Below are positions 6,391 to 13,948 of a stretch of DNA of 33,049 nt, piece after piece; the stretch's first letter is position 1; every line of letters starts with the position of its first letter. This stretch comes from JAHIGH01 sp964564035 (GTDB taxonomy: Bacteria; Patescibacteriota; Microgenomatia; Levybacterales; UBA12049): the NCBI GenBank assembly GCA_964564035.1, contig CAZLZN010000019.1, forward strand, positions 1 through 33,049, given 5' to 3'. The translations under genes and the position numbers were made by a program. A model generated the notes under the pieces. It worked only from the letters and a program-made list of their open reading frames with translations, searched no databases and was not told the DNA's origin.

Positions 6391-9357
6391 ATGGACGAAA
6401 AACCTGTAACAAAAGATCCACGACCGGCAAAAACCGCCCTATCAATAGCAAGAGAAGTAGCGGATACTGTGGTAGATTTTATACCGGTATTAGGAACTGC
6501 CAAGCTGGCAGCAGAAGCAGGTTTAGGTAAAAAGATAATCACAGGTGAAACCCTTGATGAAAAAGGTAGGTATCAAGCTTTAGTTGACGCAGCGGCCTCA
6601 ACAATTCCCGTAATCGGGCCAGCCACCAGAATACCTAGAAAAATACAAAAAGTAACAAAAATCGCCCGTGAGATTCAACAATCATCAGATAGGCTTCAAA
6701 TAGAAAAGGCTGATACTAACAGTGAGCAATCTAAAACTCCCGACAAAGATACGGCAATCAAGAACCAGCCCCAAAAACAGGGCTGGGACTCACTCTTTGA
6801 TACCCCCTTCTTATCAAAAGAACAAATAAACAATATCGCAAATAAAGGCACCGGGGTCTTGCAGGAAAACCTTACAAAACTAAAATCTGACGAACTAACC
6901 ATAAATGATCATATTTACGCAGAAAAATATGGAGAAAATCCTTCACGAGAACTGGACAAAATGATGGAGAGACAAGATACTAGCCACGAAGCTGCGCGAA
7001 TATACGAAACTATGCGCAATAAAGGCTTTACTCATCAAGAAATTAGCGATCTGGTTATTTCAATAAAAACAGGAGATTTTCACGATGTGCTTAAGAAAAA
7101 AATATCTGAAGAACAAAAAAAGGTCAACTCTGCCGTAAAAGAGTCTGGGCCAGATCTGAAAAAAATAGACAAAAATGTAGACGATTTTTTTAAAGACAAT
7201 AACGCCGGTGGAAAACCGGACAGCACGCCGACAATCTTTTTAGGAAAATATGCAAGCTCCGTTTTTCACACCGGAATAGATGGCAACATTTCGGAATATC
7301 ACCAGGGGGGCACATATCATCCGGATGTAAACGCCACAACCATAGCCCTTAATGATCGTGAATATAATAGTCACCGCTTAAATAATGACGCCCTGCATAT
7401 CTACAGACATGAACGGGTCCATTCTTATTCGGACTCATATAAACAAGGTGGTCAGATAATGGCTGCGGAATCTTCCCGAAAATTTCGCTCGGGATTTACT
7501 CGCCTTCATGGAAGTAAGGGAGCAAGATTTAACGAGTTAAACGAGGGGGTTACAGAGCTTTTTGCGCGTAAAATAGCACAGCGTTATGGTGAAAAAAATT
7601 TCGAAGTAAGCAGGGATTATAATGGCGTAGTATCCGGAGTTCAGGATTTACTAGAATTTTTAGCCCAAAAAAGGGGTTCGGGTTCGCAATCAAAAGAGCT
7701 TGAACTTCTTGCTCAAAAATATAGACGCAAAACCGGACTTCTTGAGCTTAAAAGAGATATTGCATCTTTCGCCGGAAAAGATAATGCGATTAAGCTTTTA
7801 GAGCTTGAAAATCCAAGTGAAATTCATAATCTAGCCGCTCAAATACCAAACAGCAACCCCCAAGCATACACGCCTATCGGACAAAAACAATCAGAAATAA
7901 ATACTACAAGCAGCCAGGCATTCACCTTAAATAATAAAAATGATGCGTCCGGTACACTGGGTAAAGCTAACGCCTTCACCCGTACACAAAAAGGGTTAGG
8001 ACTTGATTCGCGTATACCGCCAAACGTTTCGGGAAACAAAACCATAAACCAACTGTTTTCATTTGAAGCTCCCGGCTCTCAAGACGTCCATGATGAAATT
8101 ACACAAACTTATTCACAACCCTCCCCCTCCTTCACTCCCGCCCGCGTCCTCAACAGGCAATTCGTAAGCCGCCCTGTTGCAGGTGGCGGCGGCAGAATTC
8201 CATCTCTTGCCCGCCGGAGCGGAAATATAATGATGAGACGACTCGGTATGCAGGCGGCAAGAATCGGTGCTCAACTCGCTGCGCAAGCCGCTATTCAAAC
8301 CTCGCGTCTTTTATTAAATCCCTACGTTCTTTTAGCAATAGGAATACTTTTACTTATCTTGTTTATAGTAGCTATAATAACCTACACAATAACCGGCACC
8401 GGCAGTACGGAAGAGAAAAAAGTCAGCGGCACGGGCGGCTCATGCGGCCCGGTCACATACAAAGGCTCCATGAACAATCTCACCGATTCTGAAGCCAGAG
8501 CCCAGCTAAGAGCCGCGGGCTTTGGTAATGACAGCATCAAGGCAGGCGTATCCCTTGAGGGTATAAAGCAAAACACCATTTGCGGAATCATTAATTTCAA
8601 AAACGAAAGCGGACTAAACAACAACATCGTCATCACCAGCGGAACAGACGGAAAACACTCTACCCGCGGAACCTATTCCCACATTAATGGGTTCAAGCTT
8701 GATCTCAGAATCAATCAGCAGATCGACAACTACATTCGATCAAACTACCGGCAGGGCGCAACCAGAAGAGATGGCGCGGCTTATTACATAGGCCCCAGAG
8801 GAAATGGCTTCTACCGGGAAGGCAACCACTGGGACATCGCTTTTACCGGTTCAAATTGTCACAACATGACAGAGGGACAAATCGCCGACCCCAATGCTAA
8901 CCCGAATACATGCGAGCAAACCGCTACAGATCAAACAGCGCCCGAAAACACAGTACTCTCTGTACAAGACTGCTCTGAAAAATGGGCATCAGACATAAAC
9001 TCCAATCCCTACAAACAAAACTTCGGCGACACCGATTGTGACTTCGACCAATCGGCATTATACACACTGCTGACAGAGCTCGACCCGGATCAGGCCGACC
9101 ACTGGTTCAATACCGTCATCAAAAAAGAAAGCGGTTATCGCCCGAATTTTTACTCAAAATCAACAAACGGTAATGATGAAAAATGGGGGTTGTTCCAAAT
9201 GGGAAATGGCTCCGCAAACCCCGTCAACCGCGGTGATACCGGCTGGAGACAACAAGTAACAAACGCAGTTACGTTTTGTAGAGAACTTAACAATAAACAA
9301 ATCAGCTGCGCCTGCTATTGGGAAAGTTGGGGAGAATCATGTAATATAAAAAAATGA
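6391..9357 (+). CDS. T4SS-linked membrane-anchored multi-hydrolase: HExxH domain, TM, M15 peptidase, lytic transglycosylase
   Basis: A 988-residue protein. Residues about 20-85 (VVDFIPVLGTAKLAAEAG, IITGETL) resemble a pre-toxin TG-type segment seen in polymorphic toxins (weak call). A zinc-metallopeptidase signature follows: HERVH (340-344) and NEGVTE (384-389, possible third ligand). A single membrane helix spans about 646-669, preceded by an Arg-rich stretch, which predicts N-in, C-out. Outside lies an M15-type DD-peptidase signature, H764xxGxxxD771 and E810xxH813. A lysozyme-like lytic transglycosylase domain follows, with KES (Glu913) and GLFQM (933-937). The first 645 residues have no cysteine; all ten cysteines follow the helix, fitting an exported, disulfide-bonded C-half. 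Its place next to VirB4 suggests a VirB1-like wall-opening role, with the N-terminal protease-like region unexplained. It overlaps the next gene by four bases. Confidence 0.8.
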   Translation: MDEKPVTKDPRPAKTALSIAREVADTVVDFIPVLGTAKLAAEAGLGKKIITGETLDEKGRYQALVDAAASTIPVIGPATRIPRKIQKVTKIAREIQQSSDRLQIEKADTNSEQSKTPDKDTAIKNQPQKQGWDSLFDTPFLSKEQINNIANKGTGVLQENLTKLKSDELTINDHIYAEKYGENPSRELDKMMERQDTSHEAARIYETMRNKGFTHQEISDLVISIKTGDFHDVLKKKISEEQKKVNSAVKESGPDLKKIDKNVDDFFKDNNAGGKPDSTPTIFLGKYASSVFHTGIDGNISEYHQGGTYHPDVNATTIALNDREYNSHRLNNDALHIYRHERVHSYSDSYKQGGQIMAAESSRKFRSGFTRLHGSKGARFNELNEGVTELFARKIAQRYGEKNFEVSRDYNGVVSGVQDLLEFLAQKRGSGSQSKELELLAQKYRRKTGLLELKRDIASFAGKDNAIKLLELENPSEIHNLAAQIPNSNPQAYTPIGQKQSEINTTSSQAFTLNNKNDASGTLGKANAFTRTQKGLGLDSRIPPNVSGNKTINQLFSFEAPGSQDVHDEITQTYSQPSPSFTPARVLNRQFVSRPVAGGGGRIPSLARRSGNIMMRRLGMQAARIGAQLAAQAAIQTSRLLLNPYVLLAIGILLLILFIVAIITYTITGTGSTEEKKVSGTGGSCGPVTYKGSMNNLTDSEARAQLRAAGFGNDSIKAGVSLEGIKQNTICGIINFKNESGLNNNIVITSGTDGKHSTRGTYSHINGFKLDLRINQQIDNYIRSNYRQGATRRDGAAYYIGPRGNGFYREGNHWDIAFTGSNCHNMTEGQIADPNANPNTCEQTATDQTAPENTVLSVQDCSEKWASDINSNPYKQNFGDTDCDFDQSALYTLLTELDPDQADHWFNTVIKKESGYRPNFYSKSTNGNDEKWGLFQMGNGSANPVNRGDTGWRQQVTNAVTFCRELNNKQISCACYWESWGESCNIKK

Positions 9358-9953
9358 AAACAAAAAAATTTGAAAATATCATCATCATAAGCTTAGCGCT
9401 TATATTGATTACAATTATCGCAATAATTGCCTATGTAAACAGCCTGGCAAGGGAAAAAAATAATGAAGCCATAAAACAGCAGGCCAAAATAAATGCAGAA
9501 ACAAACAGACAGACTTTGCAAAAAAACAACACTACCCCGCCCACTCCGACACCTATCGACAAAACGAGCCCGCCCGTAGAATACGATACGATCGCAGAAT
9601 ATAGACTGCTTGCTAAAATAAAAAACCGTGCGCCCCTCAAAGAAGAGGATAAAAAGGTTATTTTAGAAATTAAATATTTGATCGAACCCGAAGACGCCGA
9701 AGAGGGCACTGTCTACATCTCCCCCGACATCACCATATGGTATATCGGAGAAGCGGATGTTTTTCAGGTAGAAGTAAAAAGCCGAAACATTGAATCTGCC
9801 AAAAACGAAGCTATGAGATGGTTCGCCGCTCAGGGATTAAGCGCTCAGGCGGCTTGCGACTACCCAGTATACTTCTATTTGAACTCCGACACTGCGGAAA
9901 GTCTTAGGGGTACGGGTACGGTGATGAACACTCTTCCTCCCGGATGCAAATAA
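9354..9953 (+). CDS. Small N-terminally anchored protein, partner of the multi-hydrolase; function unknown
   Basis: A 199-residue protein not recognised. Residues 1-8 are Lys-rich, a single membrane helix spans about 9-30, and a Lys/Asn/Gln-rich stalk with a Thr/Pro segment (TTPPTPTPIDK) leads to a globular domain of about 120 residues. The only two cysteines are in that domain (AACDYP and the final PPGCK) and could pair outside the cell. It starts inside the previous stop codon (ATGA overlap), so it should be translationally coupled to the multi-hydrolase. Possible roles, all inference, are a periplasmic partner, an inhibitor or immunity factor for the hydrolases, or a VirB8-like scaffold. 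It ends five bases before the convergent dnaN stop. Confidence 0.7.
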   Translation: MKTKKFENIIIISLALILITIIAIIAYVNSLAREKNNEAIKQQAKINAETNRQTLQKNNTTPPTPTPIDKTSPPVEYDTIAEYRLLAKIKNRAPLKEEDKKVILEIKYLIEPEDAEEGTVYISPDITIWYIGEADVFQVEVKSRNIESAKNEAMRWFAAQGLSAQAACDYPVYFYLNSDTAESLRGTGTVMNTLPPGCK

Positions 9954-9958
9954 TTCTT

Positions 9959-11068
9959 TTACTGACCTGTACGTATCGGCATTATAAGATGCAAAAAGGA
10001 CGTATCTCCCTCCACCCTGAAAACCCCCGGATTTAATGGCCCGACCATCTCAAACACCAGTCGCTCATCGCTTAGAGTACTAAGCAGATCAATCAGGTAT
10101 TTGGCGTTAAATGCAATTTCATTCTCCTCACCCGTCAAAACCGCTGCGACGTCAACAGTGTTTTCGCCAACCGAAGGAGAGGATGAGGATACTGTAATCA
10201 AGTTCTTCTGGATTTTAAGCTTAACAATGTTTGCGCTGTCCCTCGCGAATATAGAACACACCTTTACCGCCTTCAACAGCTCATCCCTGTCAAATCCGAC
10301 CTGTAGGGAAAAATCCGTAGGTATTATCTTTTCAAAATTCGGAAACTCCGCCTCAATTAGCCTGCCGACCAGGACCGTTTCACCCTGTTCAAATATTATT
10401 TGATTATTCTCGTCTGATACATACATACCGACGTTTTTACCCCCATCCTTGATAGATAACAGCTCTCTAAAAACCCGCGCGGGTACAATAAAAGACTTAT
10501 CTATCCGCTGGTTTTTGTCGGACAATTTATAGTGCCTGAGCGACAGCCTGAATCCATCTGTCGCGACAAGCAAAAACCCTTCAGACTCTCTCCTGACCAG
10601 TACGCCCGACAGAGCAGGCCTCGTAGTATCGGTGCTTGCTGAAAAAACAACGGTCGAAAAAGCCTTTCTCAAATCAGACTCATCCATATCTGCGATCATC
10701 TCACCCTTTGCCTCATATAGCCTGGGAAAATCACTGCCGGGAATTGTCTGAAAAACGCTTTTTGTCTTACTACCCTTTACCTCGAGTATGTTTTGAGATG
10801 TCTGCAGAACAACCTTCTGATCTGATATGGAACTCATCAGCTCGGCGAAAGTCCTGGCCGGAACCGTTATACTGCCCTCTTCTGTAACATTGGCTTCAAT
10901 ATAAGTTTCTATTCCTATCTCAAGATCCGTACTGCTTATCTTCAATTTACCATTACTGGTTTCAAGCAGGAAGTTAAACAAGATCGGTAGTTGGCTTTTT
11001 GACGTTATGGCTCTATTTAAAAAAGAAAGTTTACTTACAATATTACTTGTTATAATCTCTATTTTCAT
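9959..11068 (-). CDS. dnaN: DNA polymerase III sliding clamp (beta subunit)
   Basis: A 369-residue protein, the normal length for bacterial beta clamp. It starts MKIEIITSNIVSKLSFLNRAI and shows family landmarks: LPILFNFLLE, SSTDLEIGIET, VPARTFAELM, IPGSDFPRL, LVATDGFRLSL, FNAKYLIDLL and the C-terminal LIMPIR. The clamp encircles DNA and tethers the replicative polymerase and repair enzymes. It lies downstream of dnaA on the same strand with the oriC-like spacer between, the arrangement found around the origin in many bacteria. A TATAAA box at 11077-11082 (minus strand) ends eight bases before the ATG, which suggests a leaderless transcript of its own. Confidence 0.97.
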   Translation of the reverse strand: MKIEIITSNIVSKLSFLNRAITSKSQLPILFNFLLETSNGKLKISSTDLEIGIETYIEANVTEEGSITVPARTFAELMSSISDQKVVLQTSQNILEVKGSKTKSVFQTIPGSDFPRLYEAKGEMIADMDESDLRKAFSTVVFSASTDTTRPALSGVLVRRESEGFLLVATDGFRLSLRHYKLSDKNQRIDKSFIVPARVFRELLSIKDGGKNVGMYVSDENNQIIFEQGETVLVGRLIEAEFPNFEKIIPTDFSLQVGFDRDELLKAVKVCSIFARDSANIVKLKIQKNLITVSSSSPSVGENTVDVAAVLTGEENEIAFNAKYLIDLLSTLSDERLVFEMVGPLNPGVFRVEGDTSFLHLIMPIRTGQ

Positions 11069-11218
11069 GTGTATTGTTTATATTATTTGTTGTTGTAGTA
11101 GTGTATATGCAAATGTGGAAAAAAGCAAGAACCTAACCTCATAAATCATGTGGATAACCTGTTGATATTTTTCTGGATAACTTGTGTACAATTCTCCCCC
11201 GTCGGGTTATCCCCTGTC
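11069..11218. other. oriC: Probable chromosomal origin of replication (oriC)
   Basis: The 150-base spacer between dnaA and dnaN holds four DnaA-box-like 9-mers, all in the same orientation (given as minus-strand sequence): TTGTACACA (11183-11191), TTATCCAGA (11172-11180), perfect TTATCCACA (11149-11157) and TTTTCCACA (11114-11122). A weak TTATCCCCT (11207-11215) lies the other way. On the dnaN side they lead into an AT-rich stretch (11069-11110), a candidate unwinding element, with TAGTAG at 11096-11101 that could act as DnaA-trio-type repeats. The gene order around it (rnpA, rpmH, dnaA, dnaN) is the classic origin neighbourhood. Function is inferred from these signals. Confidence 0.82.
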
Positions 11219-12610
11219 TTAGCTTAGATATGCACGTTTAATCCCCGCAATATCCTCATGTACCACAGCCTTGTTCTCCACAAGATTCCTTATTTTATCC
11301 ACACCGTGCATGATGGTTGTGTGGTCTCGTCCGCCCAATATATTTCCTATCTCAACATAGGTCGTACCCAGGTCCTCATATAAAAGATACATGCACACCT
11401 GTCGCGCGCGCACCAGTGACGCGTCCCGCTTCGGGCCCTTGAGTTGAGTAGGCTTGATTTTGTAGAACTCACAAACTCCGTTGACCACGTCTTCAATATG
11501 GACTCTCCCCCTCTTTTCTTCCTGGACTGCGCCCAAACTGCTCTTTGCAAGATCAATTGTGACGGGCATATTTGAAGTCGAAGCCTGTGTATACACTCTC
11601 ATTAGCAGGCCCTCCAGGCTCCTGGTGTCTTCTGCTTGCTCCGCCAGGTAATTTATGACGTCGTCCGGCAGTACAAATCCCAGCCTCCTTGCTTTTATAC
11701 CCAGTATTGCTGCTTTAAGCTCAAAATCCGGCTCCGATATGTCAACGGTTAGTCCGCCTGCAAATCTTGAAGATAACCTTTTTTCAAGCTTTTTTATATC
11801 CTTCGGAGGCCTGTCGGATGACAGGCATATTTGTGAGCCTTGGTCAATCAATATATTAAAAGTATGGAACAGCTCTTCCTGTACGCGCTCTTTACCCTCA
11901 ATAAACTGTATGTCATCAATGAGGAGCAGATAGGCGGACCTGAATCTTCTTTTCATTTTTGCGGTATCATTATTTCTTATTGCCTCGATTACTTCATTGG
12001 TAAACTCCTCGCTTGTTATATATAGTATTTTACGTTCCGGTGATTGTGAATACACCTCGTTGGCAACCGCATGCATCAAATGTGTTTTGCCGACACCGAC
12101 AGGTCCATAAATAAATAACGGATTATAAGATTTTCCTATGTTTTGTGCGACTCTCTGTGCCGACACGAACGCCAATTGGTTGGTTGAAGATACGGCAAAG
12201 TTATTAAAAGTATAATCGGGCCTGACTCTCGGCAGATGCCCGACCAGCGGCTTCAGTTTTGCCTCAGGCTTTATGTCTTGCTCAAAAAGCGGCGCGTTTT
12301 TTATATCTTTTCTTGACTCATCAGGTATTGATCTTGGAACAAAAATTATATCGACATGATTTCCCGTATTTTTTTTCAACAGCTCTTCTATCTTTCCGAC
12401 AAACCGCTTTTGCAGTAGATCAATGACCATAGAAGAGGGGGCGGCTATTGTAGCGATATCATCCTCAAGAGAGATCAGCCTGGTGGGCTTTAGCAGCATA
12501 CCGAAATTTCCGCCGGATACGCTGGGCTTTATCTCCCCTAGCACCTTGTCCCATAAGCCTGTTAGGTCGTGGATTTGCTTGTCTTTTGGCTTCATATTTG
12601 TATTAGTCAT
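11219..12610 (-). CDS. dnaA: Chromosomal replication initiator DnaA
   Basis: A 463-residue protein with the standard four-part plan. Residues about 1-90 are the helicase-loading domain I and 91-130 a linker. The AAA+ core follows with Walker A GPVGVGKT (169-176), Walker B LLLIDD (228-233) and RLSSRF. C-terminal domain IV has the DnaA signature region ending GGRDHTTIMHG, which contacts DnaA boxes. It opens the origin and loads the helicase. The ATG at 12610 overlaps the predicted -10 region; Met6 at 12595 would fit a leaderless start better and loses only MTNTN. A TTTTCCACA DnaA box lies between the predicted -35 and -10, so autorepression is likely. Confidence 0.97.
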   Translation of the reverse strand: MTNTNMKPKDKQIHDLTGLWDKVLGEIKPSVSGGNFGMLLKPTRLISLEDDIATIAAPSSMVIDLLQKRFVGKIEELLKKNTGNHVDIIFVPRSIPDESRKDIKNAPLFEQDIKPEAKLKPLVGHLPRVRPDYTFNNFAVSSTNQLAFVSAQRVAQNIGKSYNPLFIYGPVGVGKTHLMHAVANEVYSQSPERKILYITSEEFTNEVIEAIRNNDTAKMKRRFRSAYLLLIDDIQFIEGKERVQEELFHTFNILIDQGSQICLSSDRPPKDIKKLEKRLSSRFAGGLTVDISEPDFELKAAILGIKARRLGFVLPDDVINYLAEQAEDTRSLEGLLMRVYTQASTSNMPVTIDLAKSSLGAVQEEKRGRVHIEDVVNGVCEFYKIKPTQLKGPKRDASLVRARQVCMYLLYEDLGTTYVEIGNILGGRDHTTIMHGVDKIRNLVENKAVVHEDIAGIKRAYLS

Positions 12611-12637
12611 TTAATAGTGTGGAAAACTTCTTGTCAA
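12609..12637 (-). promoter_or_regulatory. Putative dnaA promoter with internal DnaA box
   Basis: On the minus strand, TTGACA (12637-12632) is followed 17 bases later by TTAAAT (12614-12609), or 15 bases later by TATTAA (12616-12611). The spacer contains a DnaA box. The -10 overlaps the first possible ATG of dnaA (12610), so the start at 12595 may be the real one. Confidence 0.55.
12618..12626 (-). promoter_or_regulatory. DnaA box in the dnaA/rpmH divergent promoter region
   Basis: TTTTCCACA on the minus strand (TGTGGAAAA on plus), fitting the relaxed DnaA-box consensus TTWTNCACA and identical to one box in the oriC spacer. It lies between the -35 and -10 of the predicted dnaA promoter and just upstream of the rpmH promoter. 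Binding would block dnaA transcription and could touch rpmH. Confidence 0.7.
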
Positions 12638-12659
12638 GAGGCATTTCTGCTGGTATACT
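12631..12659 (+). promoter_or_regulatory. Promoter of the rpmH-rnpA-yidC-khpB operon
   Basis: TTGTCA (12631-12636) and TATACT (12654-12659) with a 17-base spacer and an extended -10 TG at 12651-12652. The predicted transcription start falls on or next to the rpmH ATG at 12667, so the operon mRNA should be leaderless. The -35 overlaps that of the divergent dnaA promoter. Confidence 0.8.
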
Positions 12660-12666
12660 TGTATTC

Positions 12667-12801
12667 ATGGAAAAATTGGTTAAGATCAAAAAATTAAAGC
12701 GCAAACGCAAACATGGTTTTATGGCAAGAAAAAGCACGCACGACGGACAAAAAATGCTGAAGAGGAGAAGACAGAGTGGTCGCAAAAAGCTGGCCGTATA
12801 A
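12667..12801 (+). CDS. rpmH: Ribosomal protein L34
   Basis: A 44-residue, highly basic protein, exactly the usual L34 length. The core KRKRKHGFMARKST, KMLKRRR and the end GRKKLAV are typical of L34, a late-assembling protein of the large subunit. The usual start MKRTYQPS is replaced by MEKLVKIKKL. An upstream in-frame ATG at 12619 would add 16 residues, but it lies before the promoter, so 12667 is chosen. It is the first gene of an operon with rnpA eleven bases downstream, the conserved origin-linked pair. Confidence 0.93.
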   Translation: MEKLVKIKKLKRKRKHGFMARKSTHDGQKMLKRRRQSGRKKLAV

Positions 12802-12812
12802 GAAACCCATAA

Positions 12813-13142
12813 ATGCTTAAGAGAGAATTTCGTTTACCGGCTGGGCTGAGATTTACTCGCTTTTCCGCTTATAGATCCCGGTCTTTCAAACTGCTTGCTT
12901 CCCTAAATGGCTTAACACATAACAGATTCGGTTTTATTATTAGTAAAAAAATAGACAAGCGCGCTGTTGTAAGGAATAGATCGAAAAGACTGCTCAGATC
13001 GTGTATAGAAGAGATCATGGGTATGGTGACCGGAAAATATGATATGCTTTTTATAATACAAAAAAATCTGACAGACAAGACTCGTGATGATATAATGAAC
13101 GAAGTAGTTTCGGTTTTAAAAAAAGCCCGTCTCATAATTTGA
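12813..13142 (+). CDS. rnpA: Ribonuclease P protein component
   Basis: A 109-residue basic protein of normal family length. It starts MLKREFRL and has the RNase P signature: GFIISKKIDKRAVVRNRSKRLLRSC (residues about 40-64), including the R54-N55-R56 box that contacts the RNA subunit. It assists the catalytic RNA in removing 5' leaders from precursor tRNAs. Position between rpmH and yidC is the classic order; the yidD gene often found between rnpA and yidC is absent, with only four bases between them. No RNase P RNA gene was seen in the window. Confidence 0.95.
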   Translation: MLKREFRLPAGLRFTRFSAYRSRSFKLLASLNGLTHNRFGFIISKKIDKRAVVRNRSKRLLRSCIEEIMGMVTGKYDMLFIIQKNLTDKTRDDIMNEVVSVLKKARLII

Positions 13143-13146
13143 ATAT

Positions 13147-13944
13147 ATGAATTTATTTGAAGTAATTTTAGTAAATCCGCTTCTCAATGTGCTTGTAGCC
13201 TTCTATCATGCGCTTTTTTTCATAAATATGCCCTATGCGCTCGGCTTCTCGATCATACTGGTAACTGTCATTATAAAAATAATTCTTCACCCGTTGACTG
13301 TCATACAGCTTAAAGCAGCAAAGCAAATGCAGGAGCTTGCGCCCCAGATAAATAAAATAAAAGAAAAATACAAGGGTGATATGCAGCGCCAGCAGCAGGA
13401 AACCATGGCGCTTTACAAATCAAGCGGCTTTAATCCTGCATCGGGTTGTTTGCCGGCGCTTATTCCTATCCCCCTTTTTCTTGGTCTTTATTGGGCTCTT
13501 GATAAGCTGGTCAAAGTAAAGTCTCCTGCCGAACTAAACGGCGCTTTATATTTTGAATGGTTAAGGCTGGACGTGCTTTGGAACACAACCTTTTTTGGTA
13601 TCCCCCTCGGTAAATCCCCCGCCGAGCTCATGTCGTCTTATGGTGTTTTTATACTCTTGGTGCCTGTAGTTACCGCCCTGCTGCAGCTGATACAGTCCAA
13701 AATGATGATGGCAAGAAAAGCTGCCTCAAAAGACAAGGTCAAATCAGACAAGCCTGATGACTTTGCAACAGTCTTCCAGAAGCAGTCCTTGTTCCTTCTC
13801 CCCTTGTTTATAGGCTACGTTACATACACTTTCCCATTCGGTTTATCCTTGTACTGGAATACGTTCACTATTTTTGGTATCATACAGCAGTATCGAATTC
13901 AGGGCTTAGGCGGTTTGACCGAATGGCTCGGGAAGAAAAAATAA
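13147..13944 (+). CDS. yidC: Membrane protein insertase YidC (short Oxa1-type)
   Basis: A 265-residue protein with five likely membrane segments (about 28-48, 94-120, 155-180, 200-225, 230-250). It lacks the large periplasmic domain of proteobacterial YidC, so it is of the short Gram-positive or Oxa1 type. Family motifs are LHPLTVIQLKAAKQMQE (about 47-63) and NPASGCLPALIPIPLF (about 97-112). It inserts and folds inner-membrane proteins, alone or with SecYEG. The conserved groove arginine of YidC/SpoIIIJ appears to be replaced by lysine (Lys44, aligned by eye). It is in the rpmH operon; the next gene khpB follows after four bases, the usual partnership. Confidence 0.95.
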   Translation: MNLFEVILVNPLLNVLVAFYHALFFINMPYALGFSIILVTVIIKIILHPLTVIQLKAAKQMQELAPQINKIKEKYKGDMQRQQQETMALYKSSGFNPASGCLPALIPIPLFLGLYWALDKLVKVKSPAELNGALYFEWLRLDVLWNTTFFGIPLGKSPAELMSSYGVFILLVPVVTALLQLIQSKMMMARKAASKDKVKSDKPDDFATVFQKQSLFLLPLFIGYVTYTFPFGLSLYWNTFTIFGIIQQYRIQGLGGLTEWLGKKK

Positions 13945-13948
13945 TTTT

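Noticed and set aside
11207..11215. Fifth DnaA box TTATCCCCT in the oriC spacer
   Set aside because: It has two mismatches and the opposite orientation, so it is mentioned only as a weak site.
12619..12666. N-terminal extension of L34 from an upstream ATG
   Set aside because: The extra 16 residues lie upstream of or within the promoter and exceed the normal L34 length; the ATG at 12667 gives exactly 44 residues.
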